Source: Diphasiastrum complanatum (lineage: Eukaryota; Streptophyta; Lycopodiopsida; Lycopodiales; Lycopodiaceae). From it: a stretch of DNA of 64,000 bases. Position 1 is the first letter of the stretch; each line of letters opens with the position of its first letter. The stretch is taken from the NCBI GenBank assembly GCA_029204225.1, contig CM055101.1:32371683-32435682 (forward strand). Direction: 5' to 3'. A model generated the notes under the pieces. It made no database searches. It was not told where the DNA came from and was given only the letters and a program-made list of their open reading frames with translations. This document shows, piece by piece, positions 11,507-22,054 of this stretch. The position numbers were made by a program, and so were the translations under genes.

Positions 11507-12246
11507 TTGAGTGAGCTTCTTCGTAGGCAATTCTTCTGGCACAATATGAAAAAGCACATCCAACAATATGTAATTAGTTGCCAGAAGTGTCAAATTAATA
11601 AAGCAGAGTGTCTAAAGGCAAGAGGGTTGTTACAGCCTCTAGAAATACCAACTGGTAAGTGGGAAAGTATTTCCATGGACTTTATAGTAGGCCTGCCTAA
11701 GACCCAGAAGGGTCATGATGCTATATGGGTCACAGTTGATTGTTTGACCAAAATGGCTTGCTTTATTCCGACTTTTCAGCCACGCTCACCCACAACAGTA
11801 GGGTTTAAACAAGAAAAAGTTGAAACAGCAAAAAACTTTTTAGAAGACCTAAACCAAATGGTCAAGCCCAGGATCGAGCTAAGCATTATGCAGATCCACA
11901 CAGATGGGATGTACAATTCTCCCCTTGTGAGAAAGTCTTTCTTCGAGTCTCAGATGACTCTAAAACCCTCAAAATAGGAGTGTGTGCTAAGTTGTCTCCT
12001 AGGTATTGGGGTCCGTTTACCATTATTAGGAGAATAGGCGAAGTTTCCTATGAGCTAGAACTCCCGACCAGTACTAAAGTCCATCCAGTTTTCCATGTCA
12101 GTCGGTTACGAAGGTCTTTAACTAGATCAGATAATCTAGTCAGGGACAGTGTTCTAGTTCCCCTCAAGGATTCTCAGCAACTTCCACATGAGCCAGAAAG
12201 TGTTCTCAATGTTAGGGAGACACAAACTCCTCATACCCCCAGTTGA
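11507..12246 (+). pseudogene. Ty3/gypsy integrase and Pol C-terminus, internally deleted
   Basis: The frame starting at 11507 shows the H2C2-side integrase signature (FFWHNMKKHIQQYVISCQKC), then the start of the catalytic core (WESISMDFIVGLPKTQKGHD, with the first catalytic Asp in MDF, and TVDCLTKMA). The core stops after about residue 100 and continues with unrelated or rearranged text. A second frame (11980-12246) resumes the integrase C-terminal region ([23 protein letters not shown]), which precedes the chromodomain or tail in plant gypsy elements. The rest of the catalytic core is missing and a frameshift separates the two parts, so no functional integrase is made. A polypurine tract and LTR follow at once, so this is the 3' end of a gypsy element (H). 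Confidence 0.85.
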
Positions 12247-12321
12247 GAATGCCACTTAGGAAAGAGACAGTATACTCCGACAGTTATATCCAGATTTTGT
12301 CTTAGAGGACCAAGACAGTTC

Positions 12322-12336
12322 TTAAGGGGGAGGGAG
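12322..12336 (+). other. Polypurine tract of gypsy element H
   Basis: ttaagggggagggag lies directly before TGTTACGAG, the start of an LTR. This is the expected position of the plus-strand primer. Confidence 0.75.
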
Positions 12337-12723
12337 TGTTACGAGACCGTAACAGTACCGACCCAATATCTGGGAACAGCTAACCACCAGAGGGCAGAGG
12401 ACTGTGTGAGTCAGGCATGCATGCATACCATGCAGTTGGTATGAGGGCCAGTAATGCCCATGCGGACACATGCATACGCATGTAGACACATGCAGACGCA
12501 TGCATGGCAGTCTGGGGCCATGCAATCCATCACTAATGAACTGGGACTCCACATGCAACAATAATCTAGTGCATGTAGCAGGAACAGTGGGTGTTGGCAG
12601 TAACTCCCACCTACCGTTTCCATGCAAACTCACACTGGGCTAGGAGGGGCATTCTATAAGAGAGTGCATTGGCTGGGTGGATCAGACTAGCTTTGCCTTC
12701 CTGTCGTTATGTTGTTCCTAACA
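12337..12723 (+). repeat. 3' LTR of gypsy element H, with CATGCA cluster
   Basis: The LTR starts TGTTACGAG after a polypurine tract and ends CCTAACA, about 387 bp. It contains a TATA-like ctataagag near 12653. Its main oddity is nine copies of CATGCA (12416, 12420, 12429, 12469, 12489, 12499, 12519, 12552, 12621), which is the RY core bound by plant B3-domain regulators. The 3' edge is inferred from the TG...CA rule; no second copy is present for comparison. Confidence 0.65.
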
Positions 12724-12925
12724 GATTGCATGGACTTTTGAAGTCCATTGTCTCTGACAAGGATCCAAAGTTTACGAAAAACTTTTGCACAGAGGTGTTC
12801 ACCAAGCTGGGAATGCAATTATCAAGCATCCTCAAATGGATCTCCAAACAGCCTTTGTCGATTCCAATCTTGACAAAACCTTGTCCAATCTTAGAACTTC
12901 TGAAGTTGACCTTCCTTCAGTATGC
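12724..12925 (+). pseudogene. Gypsy integrase core fragment
   Basis: The frame through 12727-12830 reads RLHGLLKSIVSDKDPKFTKN, the conserved integrase segment around the second catalytic Asp (IVSDRDPKFT in typical gypsy elements), followed by FCTEVFTKLG. Homology fades after about 12830. This is the part missing from the integrase at 11507-12246, but it lies beyond that element's LTR, so it is either a second gypsy copy or the same copy rearranged. Confidence 0.7.
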
Positions 12926-12939
12926 TTGTTGGTAGCCTT

Positions 12940-14208
12940 TTTTTGCAGCTTTAGCGACACCATGATCGCTGATTGTCTTCCTCTACATCTCTCTTGTTTC
13001 ATGTAGTTTTCCTTTTCTTATGAGTTAACCCTTCCACTTTGCAATGAAACCGTTCTGATTGCAAACAACTCCTAGTCGTATTGCCTATTCCGATTCCCTT
13101 TTCGAACTTCTGTCCTTTGAACTTAGCCTTGTACAAATCTTCTTGTCCTGATTTTGATCTAATCCTTGAATTTTTCACCTTCTGATTTTCAAGCTCCTAA
13201 ACACAGCGAACAAATTAGTAGCTATAATCTAGCTATAAATCAGCAATCAGTCTCAGTCAACCAGTGAAAAATTTCCAGTTCACTCCAGCGATCAAGTTTG
13301 ATGAATGTTTAGCGATCCTGGCTGTCTTTTTCCATCGAACTCCAGCAAGCACTACTCCTTCAGAGCTGTTTTTGCTCTCCCTCAGCAAACAATCTTGTGT
13401 AGAGCACCCTGAAAAATCCTTACATGTCAGTGAGCTATATTAGCTCTTTTGTAGCGAATCGTTCCTTGTGAATTCCCAGCAAACTGTCCTCTAGTAATCT
13501 GAACTTGACAAGTATCGGTCTCCAAAATTTGCAGCAAACCTTTGCAATCCTTTTTGTAGACCAACGAACAAGATTTGAAACATAAATCAGATCTCTTCAA
13601 TTGCAAGTGCTGGAGCGATTCAATATCACCTTAGATCTGTTCCTCATGCAAACTATAACTTGTCAGGATCAAGCTCACCGATTTCCAATAGCAACTATCG
13701 TCTGACCTTCAGTGATCTGCAATCTAAAAATTAATAGAAAATTTTCCAGTGATATGGTGTATTCTGCAGATCTATGGGTATCTCTTCCAGCAATCTGACC
13801 TGTTCACCTGTGGAGATCCGTGGGCATGTTTTTCCAGCTATCCGACCTCTTCCAGCGATCTGACCTGTCCTCCAGCGACCAACATCAGATCTGAAGTGAA
13901 CAGTTCCAGTTCCGATCATAACTACGTTGTGATCATAAAACCACTGTCTTACCGCTTTGCTATCCTACAACAACTTGAAATCTAAGGCAGATTTCATAAT
14001 CTCCTCCTTGCAGCTCAGCTCTTCTCCTTGTAGCACAGTGCACTAGATCTTCTCATAAAGCTGCCACCCATGTAAATAAAGATCAAAACTTGTGAGCTGA
14101 CTAGGGACACCACCTGCACCTACTTTTCTCTTTTGAAGACGATGGCCAAATCAATCCCTTGTGAATTGATTCTGTTTGTTGGAGTACGTCCTTAATCTTG
14201 AACCATGC
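12940..14208 (-). other. Probable untranslated leader of a minus-strand LTR element (J)
   Basis: This 1.3-kb stretch lies just inside the LTR and PBS at 14209-14628, where the leader and gag start would be. No gag was recognised. A degenerate phrase (ccagcgatctgacctg and variants) recurs near 13790, 13840, 13855 and 13875. Confidence 0.35.
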
Positions 14209-14218
14209 TCTGATAACA
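14209..14218 (-). other. Primer-binding site of element J
   Basis: On the minus strand the sequence after the LTR end reads tgttatcagagcatgg, one base from the tRNA-Met PBS tggtatcagagc. It fixes the minus orientation of the adjoining LTR. Confidence 0.65.
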
Positions 14219-14628
14219 TGTTAGAAAACTAACTTGTTCATACAAGTAACCTAAGACGAGATTCCTATTGTTGTTAGCAAATACATGAGAGAGAATACAA
14301 GAGCTGAGAAACTCCAACTATGTCCCATTGCTTATGAGGTAGGGAGCACTACATTCTTATAGACTTAGGTCTATGCCAAAAGCAAAAGCAAAAGCAATTG
14401 CCTAATTAATGTCTCTACATATGGTAAAAGCACTAACACCTATCTATAGCAATAACTTGTGCTTCAAATCAAGCACTAGAATCTCGAACTTGTCTAACTC
14501 TAGTCTAAGTAGACTTTTACTAAATATAGGTCAAGCCCCCCAGAATTAGCATGCAGGCATGGCCCAATAATCCTAATTAATCCTAAATGACAACATTAGG
14601 GGTACTAATGTGAACATTAACTCTAACA
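14219..14628 (-). repeat. LTR of copia-type element J
   Basis: A 410-bp block bounded by TGTTAGA and CTCTAACA (near-perfect terminal inverted TGTTAGA/TCTAACA), with the PBS directly next to it on the minus strand. A second family member with about the same length and order of motifs lies in the first intron of ARPC5 (44870-45259). Confidence 0.8.
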
Positions 14629-15140
14629 CCTTTTGCCTGATTAATGCTCCAGCAACCTTCCAACATCGTTTGCCTGAGGGCCTACCTCCCTCCAGGAGTG
14701 TAGACCATCAAATAGAGCTGCTGTCCATTAGTGCCCTTATATCGTTGTTCACGTACATGGCTAGCTTGAAAAAAGAGGATACGATTTCTTTGCACCAGTC
14801 CTTTTAGTTAGCACCAAGGATGGAGGCACTCGCCTCTGTGTAGACTATACAAAGTTGAACTAGATGACCATCAAGAATAGATATCCCTTACCTAGGATGG
14901 ATGATCTAATGGACCATTTGTACGGAGCAAAGTATTTCTCCAAGATAGACCTTAGATAAGGCTACCATCATAAAAGGATTAGGAACAAAGATGTTCTTAT
15001 GACTGGTCTTCAAACCAGATATGGCCGTTGTGAGTTTTTGGTGTTATTGTTTGGACTCGCGAATGCACCCGCCACGTTCCAAAAGATGACGAATGACATT
15101 CTTCGTCCATATATGAGGAAATTTGTGTTCAATTACCTAC
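14629..15140 (+). pseudogene. Gypsy reverse transcriptase fragments
   Basis: Short matches to gypsy RT appear in several frames: CLINAPATFQ and LPEGLPPSRSVDHQIEL near 14630-14720, then KDGGTRLCVDYTKLN and [20 protein letters not shown] at 14815-14945, then GRCEFLVLLFGLANAPATFQ at 15020-15080. This is the RT N-terminus through the FG(L/M)xNAPATFQ motif. The order is partly duplicated (NAPATFQ occurs twice), there are internal stops (DYTKLN followed by TAG) and the YLDD catalytic motif is missing. At about 15140 it switches abruptly to copia RT. Confidence 0.85.
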
Positions 15141-15500
15141 AGGTAAAAAGGCCATTAGATGCAAGTGGGTCTATAGAACTAAGTATGAATCAGATGGTTC
15201 TATAGATAAACATAAGGTAAAGCTGGTTGCAAAAGGGTATGCTCAACAGGAAGGGATTAACTATGAAGAAACTTTTGCCCCAGTTGCTAAGTTAACTACT
15301 ATGAGGACGGTTTTGTCAGTAGTAGCTCAGTTTGGATGGGATATTCAACAAATGGATGTGAAGAGTGCATTCTTGAATGTATTTCTAGAGGAGGAAGTCT
15401 ACATGGAGCAGCCAAAGGGATACTAAGTAGCAGGACAAGAAGATAAGGTTTGCAAGTTGGACAAGGCATTATATGGACTTAAGCAAGCACCCAGAGCATT
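15141..15500 (+). pseudogene. Copia reverse transcriptase fragment
   Basis: The frame contains KWVYRTKYESDGSIDKHK, LVAKGYAQQEGINYEETFAP, QMDVKSAFLN, EEVYMEQPKGY and KLDKALYGLKQAPRA, the N-terminal half of copia RT including the first catalytic Asp region (QMDVKSAFL). A TAA stop follows PKGY near 15424. The fragment ends before YVDD. It is joined directly to gypsy RT upstream, so the patch is a hybrid of two superfamilies produced by rearrangement. Confidence 0.9.
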
Positions 15501-15655
15501 AGAGCATCTGGGCCCTCACAAGGTTATTAATTACATTTCTGGCCAAGTTTGGAATGGCGAGGCGTAATTAATAAACTCGTACACTGGAGTACCGAATATC
15601 CAAGTCTAAGATTATGCCGAATCCTATAAATAGGACATGGACATAACATTCTTCC
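15501..15655 (-). repeat. Putative LTR start of a minus-strand element
   Basis: On the minus strand a purine tract (aaggggggaagaa, 15648-15660) is followed by TGTTATGTCC and a tataaatagg-like TATA box. The far end (ctgggccctca-a-g-ttattaattac) matches 32878-32905, which suggests a shared LTR family. No coding sequence was found on the internal side. Confidence 0.4.
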
Positions 15656-15660
15656 CCCCT

Positions 15661-17216
15661 TAAATAGGTTCTGTCCTTAGAACAGGAAAGAAGCTCAAAA
15701 ACCAATTCTCTAACTTTCAAATCTACTCAAAAAAATCATTAAACTTAGTTTGACTTCAAATATGAAATAAGTACTCAAAGATAGAACGATTTCCAATCTC
15801 TCGTCCGAAGTACTATATTAGGTTTCAAAAGTACACTAAGCAATAAATTTTCCAATCGAAAAATACTCTATACCAAGAATTTCCTTTATTCTATGCACAT
15901 AATATGAACTGAAGAATCCTAACGACTCACAAATCATGCATGTTATAATTGGTGAATTCTCTTCACATTGTTCGCTAAATCAATTAACTTTTTTCGAGAG
16001 TAACCCAACTACTCAAGTCAATTGCTAATGATTCAGAAGTCTCAAAATGTCTAGGTGTAGGCCACTAGTATAACACCACATTTAAAACCTCTTCTAAACC
16101 ATCACTAAGTTAATAATTCATCCATCACAAAAAGAACCATTAACCTACAAGTAACTGTTCCAAACATTACTTGTTCAGATGTTTATGTTCACTGACTAGT
16201 TTAAGTATACAATATAAACTCAGTATTTAGGAAACACATAGTAGATCCGCAAGATTGAGACGTACGTAATCAAAATATTCCACTATGATCCAATACATAA
16301 ACATCCTCTATAATCCGGCAAATTCTGCCCTAAAATCCGCATATATTTCTCACATAACTCACTGAGAATCTTACAACTCAGCTACCAAATAACTCTATTC
16401 CTTGTGAGTATAACATATTTGGAAAATCTCTGAAATGAATAATTCCACATTCACAAATTTTCAAACCATCAACTTTTAATAACAAAATTTCTTCAACTCA
16501 ATCAACCTACAACAGATCTTAGTCTTTCTACCAAGATTCGACTTATACAGACATCTTTGGCTACAGGGTTAAGATTAGAGCTTTATTCTAACCATCCAAT
16601 CCATAACAAAATGGCACTTGGTAAAAACCGATTAGTGGAACCTATATCTAATCATTACCTCTACTATCCACAATCATGAATAACTCACAGTTCAATTCCC
16701 AGATTTCCTCTAGTTCCATATTATTTACAGCTAAAAAGAATTCCCAAAACTTGTCTTTCATTCACACTCTCACTCTGGACTAAGGTAATTGGTCCACTTA
16801 GTTAATCAATCATCTACCACCTCAGGCTTCATCTCCTTCTTCTCCTCCCCTGAATATGGTTCAGGTAGGAAGACCCAGATTTGGCAGGGATAAGGTTTAA
16901 ACTCGATTTAGCAGAACTCCCATCTACTGGTTCCGCAAAGGGTTCCAATTGTTTATTTTGTTAAGTGCCGCTCTTAACTACTGGCACATCGACAAGTAGG
17001 TCGGCATAGAGACCGTTCCCTCAAGATTTGCATTATCCTCGATCATTATTGATCACATAAAACATCGAGAAAAAAGTAGCACCATACGAAACCTTCCCAA
17101 AAGTTTCCAACTAACAAGCACATACCATAGAAACTCAACACTTTGGTACTATGCATTCAATATATTGGTGTACACTCGAATAGGACTAACCGCCAAAAAT
17201 TCCACACTGGGAGGTC
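15661..17216. other. Intergenic sequence downstream of the RING gene
   Basis: No coding sequence was recognised. The part nearest 17216 should include the 3' UTR of the minus-strand RING gene. The remainder may be an eroded 3' internal region of the element whose LTR begins near 15650, but no protein motif supports this. Confidence 0.4.
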
Positions 17217-20200
17217 CTATGCTTTTGCCCCGTATACTCTGATTCGCTGCTCGATGAATGTTCTACAGGAGGGACAATCTTTCATACCTTGCGACTTGTG
17301 CGAATCATTGCACTCAACACAAACAATCTGATGGGCACAGGGTAAGAACACAACCGATCTTTCTTCAGACATACACATAACGCATTCTCTATCCCGCTGA
17401 AGGTCCTGGCCTGATGAACTCTGAACATCTGCTAGTTCTTGAAGCAGTCTGGAGTTGATGTTCCTAAGTTCCTGCATAGACTGAGTATACTTGCTGACCG
17501 ATGTCACTCCCAAATTTGCCTCCGAGAGTAACAAAGTTTGCTTGGAAGAATCCTTTGTAAGTGAGAGATGTGCAATCTCATCCTCCAATCGTGCAATATC
17601 ATCTTGATGGCAACAATTATCTGCATCTGCTTTCCTCCGAAGAGAATCTTCGCTTTTCTTTGCAGCAGCTTCAACTTGTTCTTTGGCTCTCCTTTCAGAC
17701 TCTGCAAGATTCATAGCAGCTTGTTTTTCCTTAACTTCCTGCCTCCATCTCACCTGAAAATCTTAGGATTGGTCAGGTTGGAAAATTTTGACACACAAAA
17801 CCTGAAATTTCGAGTTAGGAGCCCTTGCATGAGAGCATTTCAAAGTATGTTTGTTCAACCAAAGCTACATTACAAACTGCTACCAACGCACACAAAATGG
17901 TAACCGTAAATCATGCAAATGACGTACCACACTAGTCCATGTTTGTTATTTGAACATTAAAATAAAAAAGCATTTTTAACAAACCTCTGCTGCTTGCTGT
18001 TCTTCCTTTAACTGGGAAACGTCTAGCTGTGACTGCATAAACTTTCTCTTCTCAAGTGCAATCTCCGCCTGCAACTTTACCCGTTGTGTCTCCCAAGATT
18101 TCTCTTTCTTCAAAGCCTTCTTCTCCCTCTTTGCAACCACTTTGTCATTGGCTGCTGACTCTGCAGCACTCAACTTTGTAGCCTCCATTTCTGCACGCAT
18201 TTCGGCATTCTCAATTTCAAGTCTGCGCACAACGGCATTTGTGCACTCTGCTTGTCCAATTGTCTTGCGTAATGCAATTTCCATATCTGAAATCTTCTTT
18301 TTGGAGCTCTCTTCTAAAGCCTCTTTTTCCTTCCTCAAACGAGATGCTTCTTCTCGTTCCAATCTAAGTGCCTTAAGTTCACTAAAATCCTTAATCAGCC
18401 TATTTGCAGCATGAGCAACCTTTTCCCTGGCCCACTTGCTTCGCTCCTGAAGCGTTGCTTCTAAATCCTTGACTCGATTCAGTAGCTCCTCCACCAATTG
18501 CCCCTTGCCATCCGGTATTCCCATAGAATTTAGCTCTCTAACAAGCTTATTGGAGTCAAAAATTGACTCATCAGCTGCCGTCACTTGACCATCCGTCTTC
18601 GGGAAATCCACTGCTGAAGCTATTGCCAAAGAAAGCTCTTTGCCAGCAGCAGTGAGATTACATTCATTTACCCTAACCGCACCATTGGAAAGTTGTGATC
18701 GACTAAAAGTTCGACATGAGGAAACTTTTGATGTTTTACGTAAGTTAGAGCCTGGCTGCAACATCTCCAATCCATCATTTGGACTGATCAGCTGTGCACT
18801 ACCGAGTGCAAGTTGCATGTTCTGACTACGGTCTAGGTCGGATAGAAATCCATCAGAAGCACAACAGGAACAAGAAGTACACTGCTTCTGCAATGGTAGC
18901 TCCCTGGAATAATCTGGAGAGCTTTGTTGCATCGGCTGAACTATCACGGAGCTTGTGGATGGTAATTCCCATCCTTCAAAATGTTTGCCCCTTCCTCTAG
19001 AGGAAAACCTATCTAGAATATTCTTAGTTGCAACTTTGGAAGGAGAACAAGGCTGGGCAGTCGAGCGGACAGGAGGGCCTATGCTAAGAGCAGTGTCTTC
19101 GTGACAACACTCTGATAATGTAGAGCACAATGATGCCGCCGACTTCAAAGCAATCAAAGAAGAAGAACTAGTTTTTAATGGGTCAGGGATGCTCTTATGC
19201 TCCTCACTGGTGCTTTCTACACATGTAAGCAAACAGGCTTCTAACTGTCCATCTGGAAGATGAAGACGAACAGGAGATTGTAAGCCATGGGGGTCTCGTG
19301 GACGAATGATTTGCTCTGAAAACGACCTCGTCTCTTTAACCCGTGCATTCAAATTTGATGCATGATGAGCAGAGGACTCGATAGTTTTGGCTGTCAAAGG
19401 CATACATATTGTATAATTTGGAGGTTGTAATGAAGTAATGGCAGCAGGTAGGCATGCCTCAGTCGAAGGAACGGACGTCACCGAAGAATTTAACGAAGAT
19501 GAAGCGTCTTGCAACTTACACGCTTGTGCCATATTCATGTCGCTAACAATTAAACACCACAGAGCATCCCCTTTCTTAAGGAAGGGCCTTTCATCTCTGA
19601 GCGCACGCACCATTTCCGCAAGTATGAACTTGTGAAGCTCCTTCAGATCTGAAAATATCAGTTCTGTTTCATCCAAATCAGGATTGTTGCTCGCCAAATA
19701 AAGTGAGGCTTTCTCACCAAGAGTGGGTAAAACATCCTTTACGCGATACTGGGAACCAACCCTTAGCACGGCCCTTCCGGCTTCCTCGATACTGTGTCCA
19801 CATGACGCAACTTTCTTAACTGCATCATCGCATATGGACTCCAAATACTTCATCAAAAGCTCCTCCAATTGCCTCTCAGTGTCACTATCCCAGTTCCCTA
19901 GATAATTACACAGTTTATCATGCGGTACGCAGATTCCAACCCTCATGTCCTCATCTGACACAGAATGAGCATAATTGCAGACTAGGTCTTCCGGCCTCTG
20001 AACTTGGACTTCATTTCTTAATGCTGCAGTCTGATCTTGGTGATGTGAGGCTTGTGCGTTATAATTAGACTCAGCGGAGTTGGAGGCGCAACGGGAATCC
20101 TGAATAGGATCGCAAATACTCATTGGAATTTTGCGTTGCTCTGAATCTTTGTCTGCCTTATCAGAGCTACTGATGTTGCTAATCTGCAACAATGAAGGTG

Positions 20201-20309
20201 TACTCTCTGACGAAAATTTTCGCTTGTTTCGGCTGCTCTTCTCACTATCAGCGCCTGTGCCTTCACAGCTCCCCCCGCCTATAGGTGCAGAAGCTTGGTT
20301 GGATCTCAT
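17217..20309 (-). CDS. RF298: RING-HC protein, putative E3 ubiquitin ligase of the RF298/RF4/MIP1 type
   Basis: Two coding exons on the minus strand: 20309-17985 (775 codons) and 17753-17217 (178 codons plus TAG). They are joined in phase 0 across a 231-bp intron with donor GAG|GTTTGT and acceptor TTTTCAG|GTG, giving 953 residues. Residues 1-110 are Ser-rich. Residues about 125-265 hold the block typical of this plant family (NWDSDTERQLEELL, GDALWCLIVSDMN). Residues about 580-890 are a long charged coiled coil. Residues 899-938 are a C3HC4 RING: C-x2-C-x11-C-x-H-x3-C-x2-C-x11-C-x2-C, ending CPSCRTFIEQRIRVYGAKA. Known relatives are Arabidopsis RF298/RF4 and MND1-interacting protein 1, about 700-820 residues, so this copy is somewhat long. 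E3 activity is inferred from the RING; the substrate is unknown. The frame is intact, in contrast to the surrounding transposons. Assignment to RF298 rather than a paralogue is tentative. Confidence 0.93.
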
Positions 20310-20318
20310 GGTAACTTA

Positions 20319-21389
20319 CTATTCTAACTCAAACGGCACCAGACACGAAACAAACTGCTGATAAATCATAAAAGAGCACAAAACACTGATAAATTGATTC
20401 AGGAAGACAATCATTCATAGCAAATTACTGATAAATCCTATGGGACACAAAATACTGATAAACCGCTTTAAGAACACGATCCTTTATAGAAAACCACTGA
20501 TAAATCATGTAAGGAACACAAAACATTAATTCATTGGTTTCGGAACACAATCATTCATAACAAACTAGTGATAAATCATATAAGGAACACAAAGTACTGG
20601 TAAATCGGCTTTGGAAAACAATCATTCATGACAAACTACTGACAAATCATACAAAGAACGCGGGATACTAATAAATTGCATTAAGGACACAATCATTAAC
20701 ACAACAAACTACTAATACATCAGACAAGGAACACCAAATACTGATAAATGGCATTAAAAACACAATTTCTCATAATAACCTACTAGAACCTCCCGATAAA
20801 TAATACAAGGAACACCACATACTGATGAGTCGCATTAAAAACACAATCTATCACAACAAACTACGGACAAATCATACAAAGAACACGAAATACTGATATT
20901 TTGCATTAAGAACATAATCATTGATAACAAAATTCTAATAAAGCATACAAGGAAACTGATAAATCATACAAGGAACACCAAATACTGATGAGTCGAATTA
21001 AGAACACAATCATTCATTTAAACCTACTGATAAATCATACAACAAGGAACACCAAATACTGACAACACAATCATTCATAAAAACCTACTGATAAATCATA
21101 CAACCAACACGAAAGACTGATAAATCATATCAGGAACACAAACATTCATTGCAACCAGCACCAAATACTGATAAATCATACAACCAACACCAAATACTGA
21201 TAAAATCACATCAGAAACACAGTCATTCATGACACACAGTGTAATCCGTGTCAGTGTAATCCTGCTGCAGATCAAATGATACAGCCATCTTTCACAAAAT
21301 TAAATATCATATATGCATAGAGGATTTACCTCACAGAAGAGGCAAAAGCGAATAGAGCAGGTAACAATATGTCCAATTCCATGACTTAC
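20319..21389 (-). other. Probable 5' leader intron of the RING gene
   Basis: A donor CTG|GTAAGTCA after a candidate leader exon and an acceptor-like AATAG just 9 bases before the ATG would bound an intron of about 1.07 kb. Most of it is the minisatellite at 20345-21240. Another possible donor (TGTGAG|GTAAAT) lies near 21332, so a second small leader exon is possible. No transcript evidence is available here. Confidence 0.45.
20345..21240. repeat. Minisatellite, about 12-13 units of about 70 bp
   Basis: The array repeats a unit approximating aacaaactactgataaatc, then atacaaggaacac, aaatactgataaatcgcatt and aagaacacaatcattcat. The hallmark acaatcattcat occurs near 20410, 20550, 20619, 21008 and 21069, with variants near 20478, 20688, 20763, 20846, 20917, 21141 and 21221. 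Each unit holds two copies of actgataaatc, so the unit itself arose from a shorter duplication. Divergence between units is moderate. It starts about 35 bases upstream of the start codon. Confidence 0.9.
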
Positions 21390-21481
21390 CAGTTTCTTGA
21401 ATCAATGTAAGAGGCAAGACAACACAGGACAATCGCCGAATATGCCCTTCTCATGCAAAAACCAAAGCCCTCCGTCACTCC
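21390..21481 (-). other. Candidate 5' UTR exon of the RING gene
   Basis: On the minus strand, an acceptor with a pyrimidine-rich approach (cttaatctttgcag|GGAGTG) and a consensus donor (AAACTG|gtaagt) bound 92 bases. Position and orientation suit a non-coding leader exon of the RING gene. Confidence 0.5.
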
Positions 21482-21699
21482 CTGCAAAGATTAAGACGAA
21501 AGCATAAAGCAAACATTATCGTGGTATGAACTTTTCACCTTTAGGAAATGACAAGTGCACAATAGGAGAATATAACCAAAAAAATACTCCATCTACTCCC
21601 CATGAGAATGCAAGTTATCTAGATTTTTAGCTTCGGCGGGACATCAAGTGGTATCGTAATCGGTGCTCCGGTTTCCTTTGTATTCTAGAGTCACATTCA

Positions 21700-21915
21700 G
21701 AGCCAAGAATATGCATCCACCTTTCTCTCTCCTCCGTAATCTTCCACTCTCTCTACATAATGTGCATCCACCTTTCTCTCTCCTCTGTAATCTTCCACTC
21801 GCTCTACATAGTGTGCATCCACCTTTATCTCTCCTCCGTAATATTCCGCTCTCTTTATATAATGTGCATACACTTTTATCTCCTCCATAATCCATCATTC
21901 TCTCTCTAGACTGCA
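21700..21915. repeat. 51-bp tandem repeat, about four copies
   Basis: Units start with tgcatccacctttctctctc near 21712, 21763 and 21814, with a decayed fourth near 21865. Each continues with ctccgtaatcttccactctc and tctacataatg. The plus strand is CT-rich. Because 51 is a multiple of three, several frames stay open; they encode only repeat-derived text. The array lies in the presumed promoter or leader region of the RING gene. Confidence 0.9.
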
Positions 21916-22054
21916 CATTCTCTTTCGACCCTCACACCAGAGCATTCCGTAGTGGAAGGCTCGAGGGCCTTGGGCCTTCCGTGCAAGTCAGGGCCCTACA
22001 CGAGCAACGACCCTCCCTACACAAAAGGCCCTTGGACCGGGGCCTTCCACCTCA

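Noticed and set aside
19438-20361. Plus-strand frames antisense to RING exon 1
   Set aside because: Shadows of a long minus-strand exon with clear family similarity.
20345-21240. Evenly spaced direct repeats resembling a CRISPR array
   Set aside because: The units are contiguous and diverged with no unique spacers, and the context is a plant nuclear gene with spliced exons.
21644-21916. Open frames of 60-90 codons in three registers with 17-residue repeats
   Set aside because: A 51-bp tandem unit is divisible by three and keeps several frames open; the content is repeat-derived on both strands.
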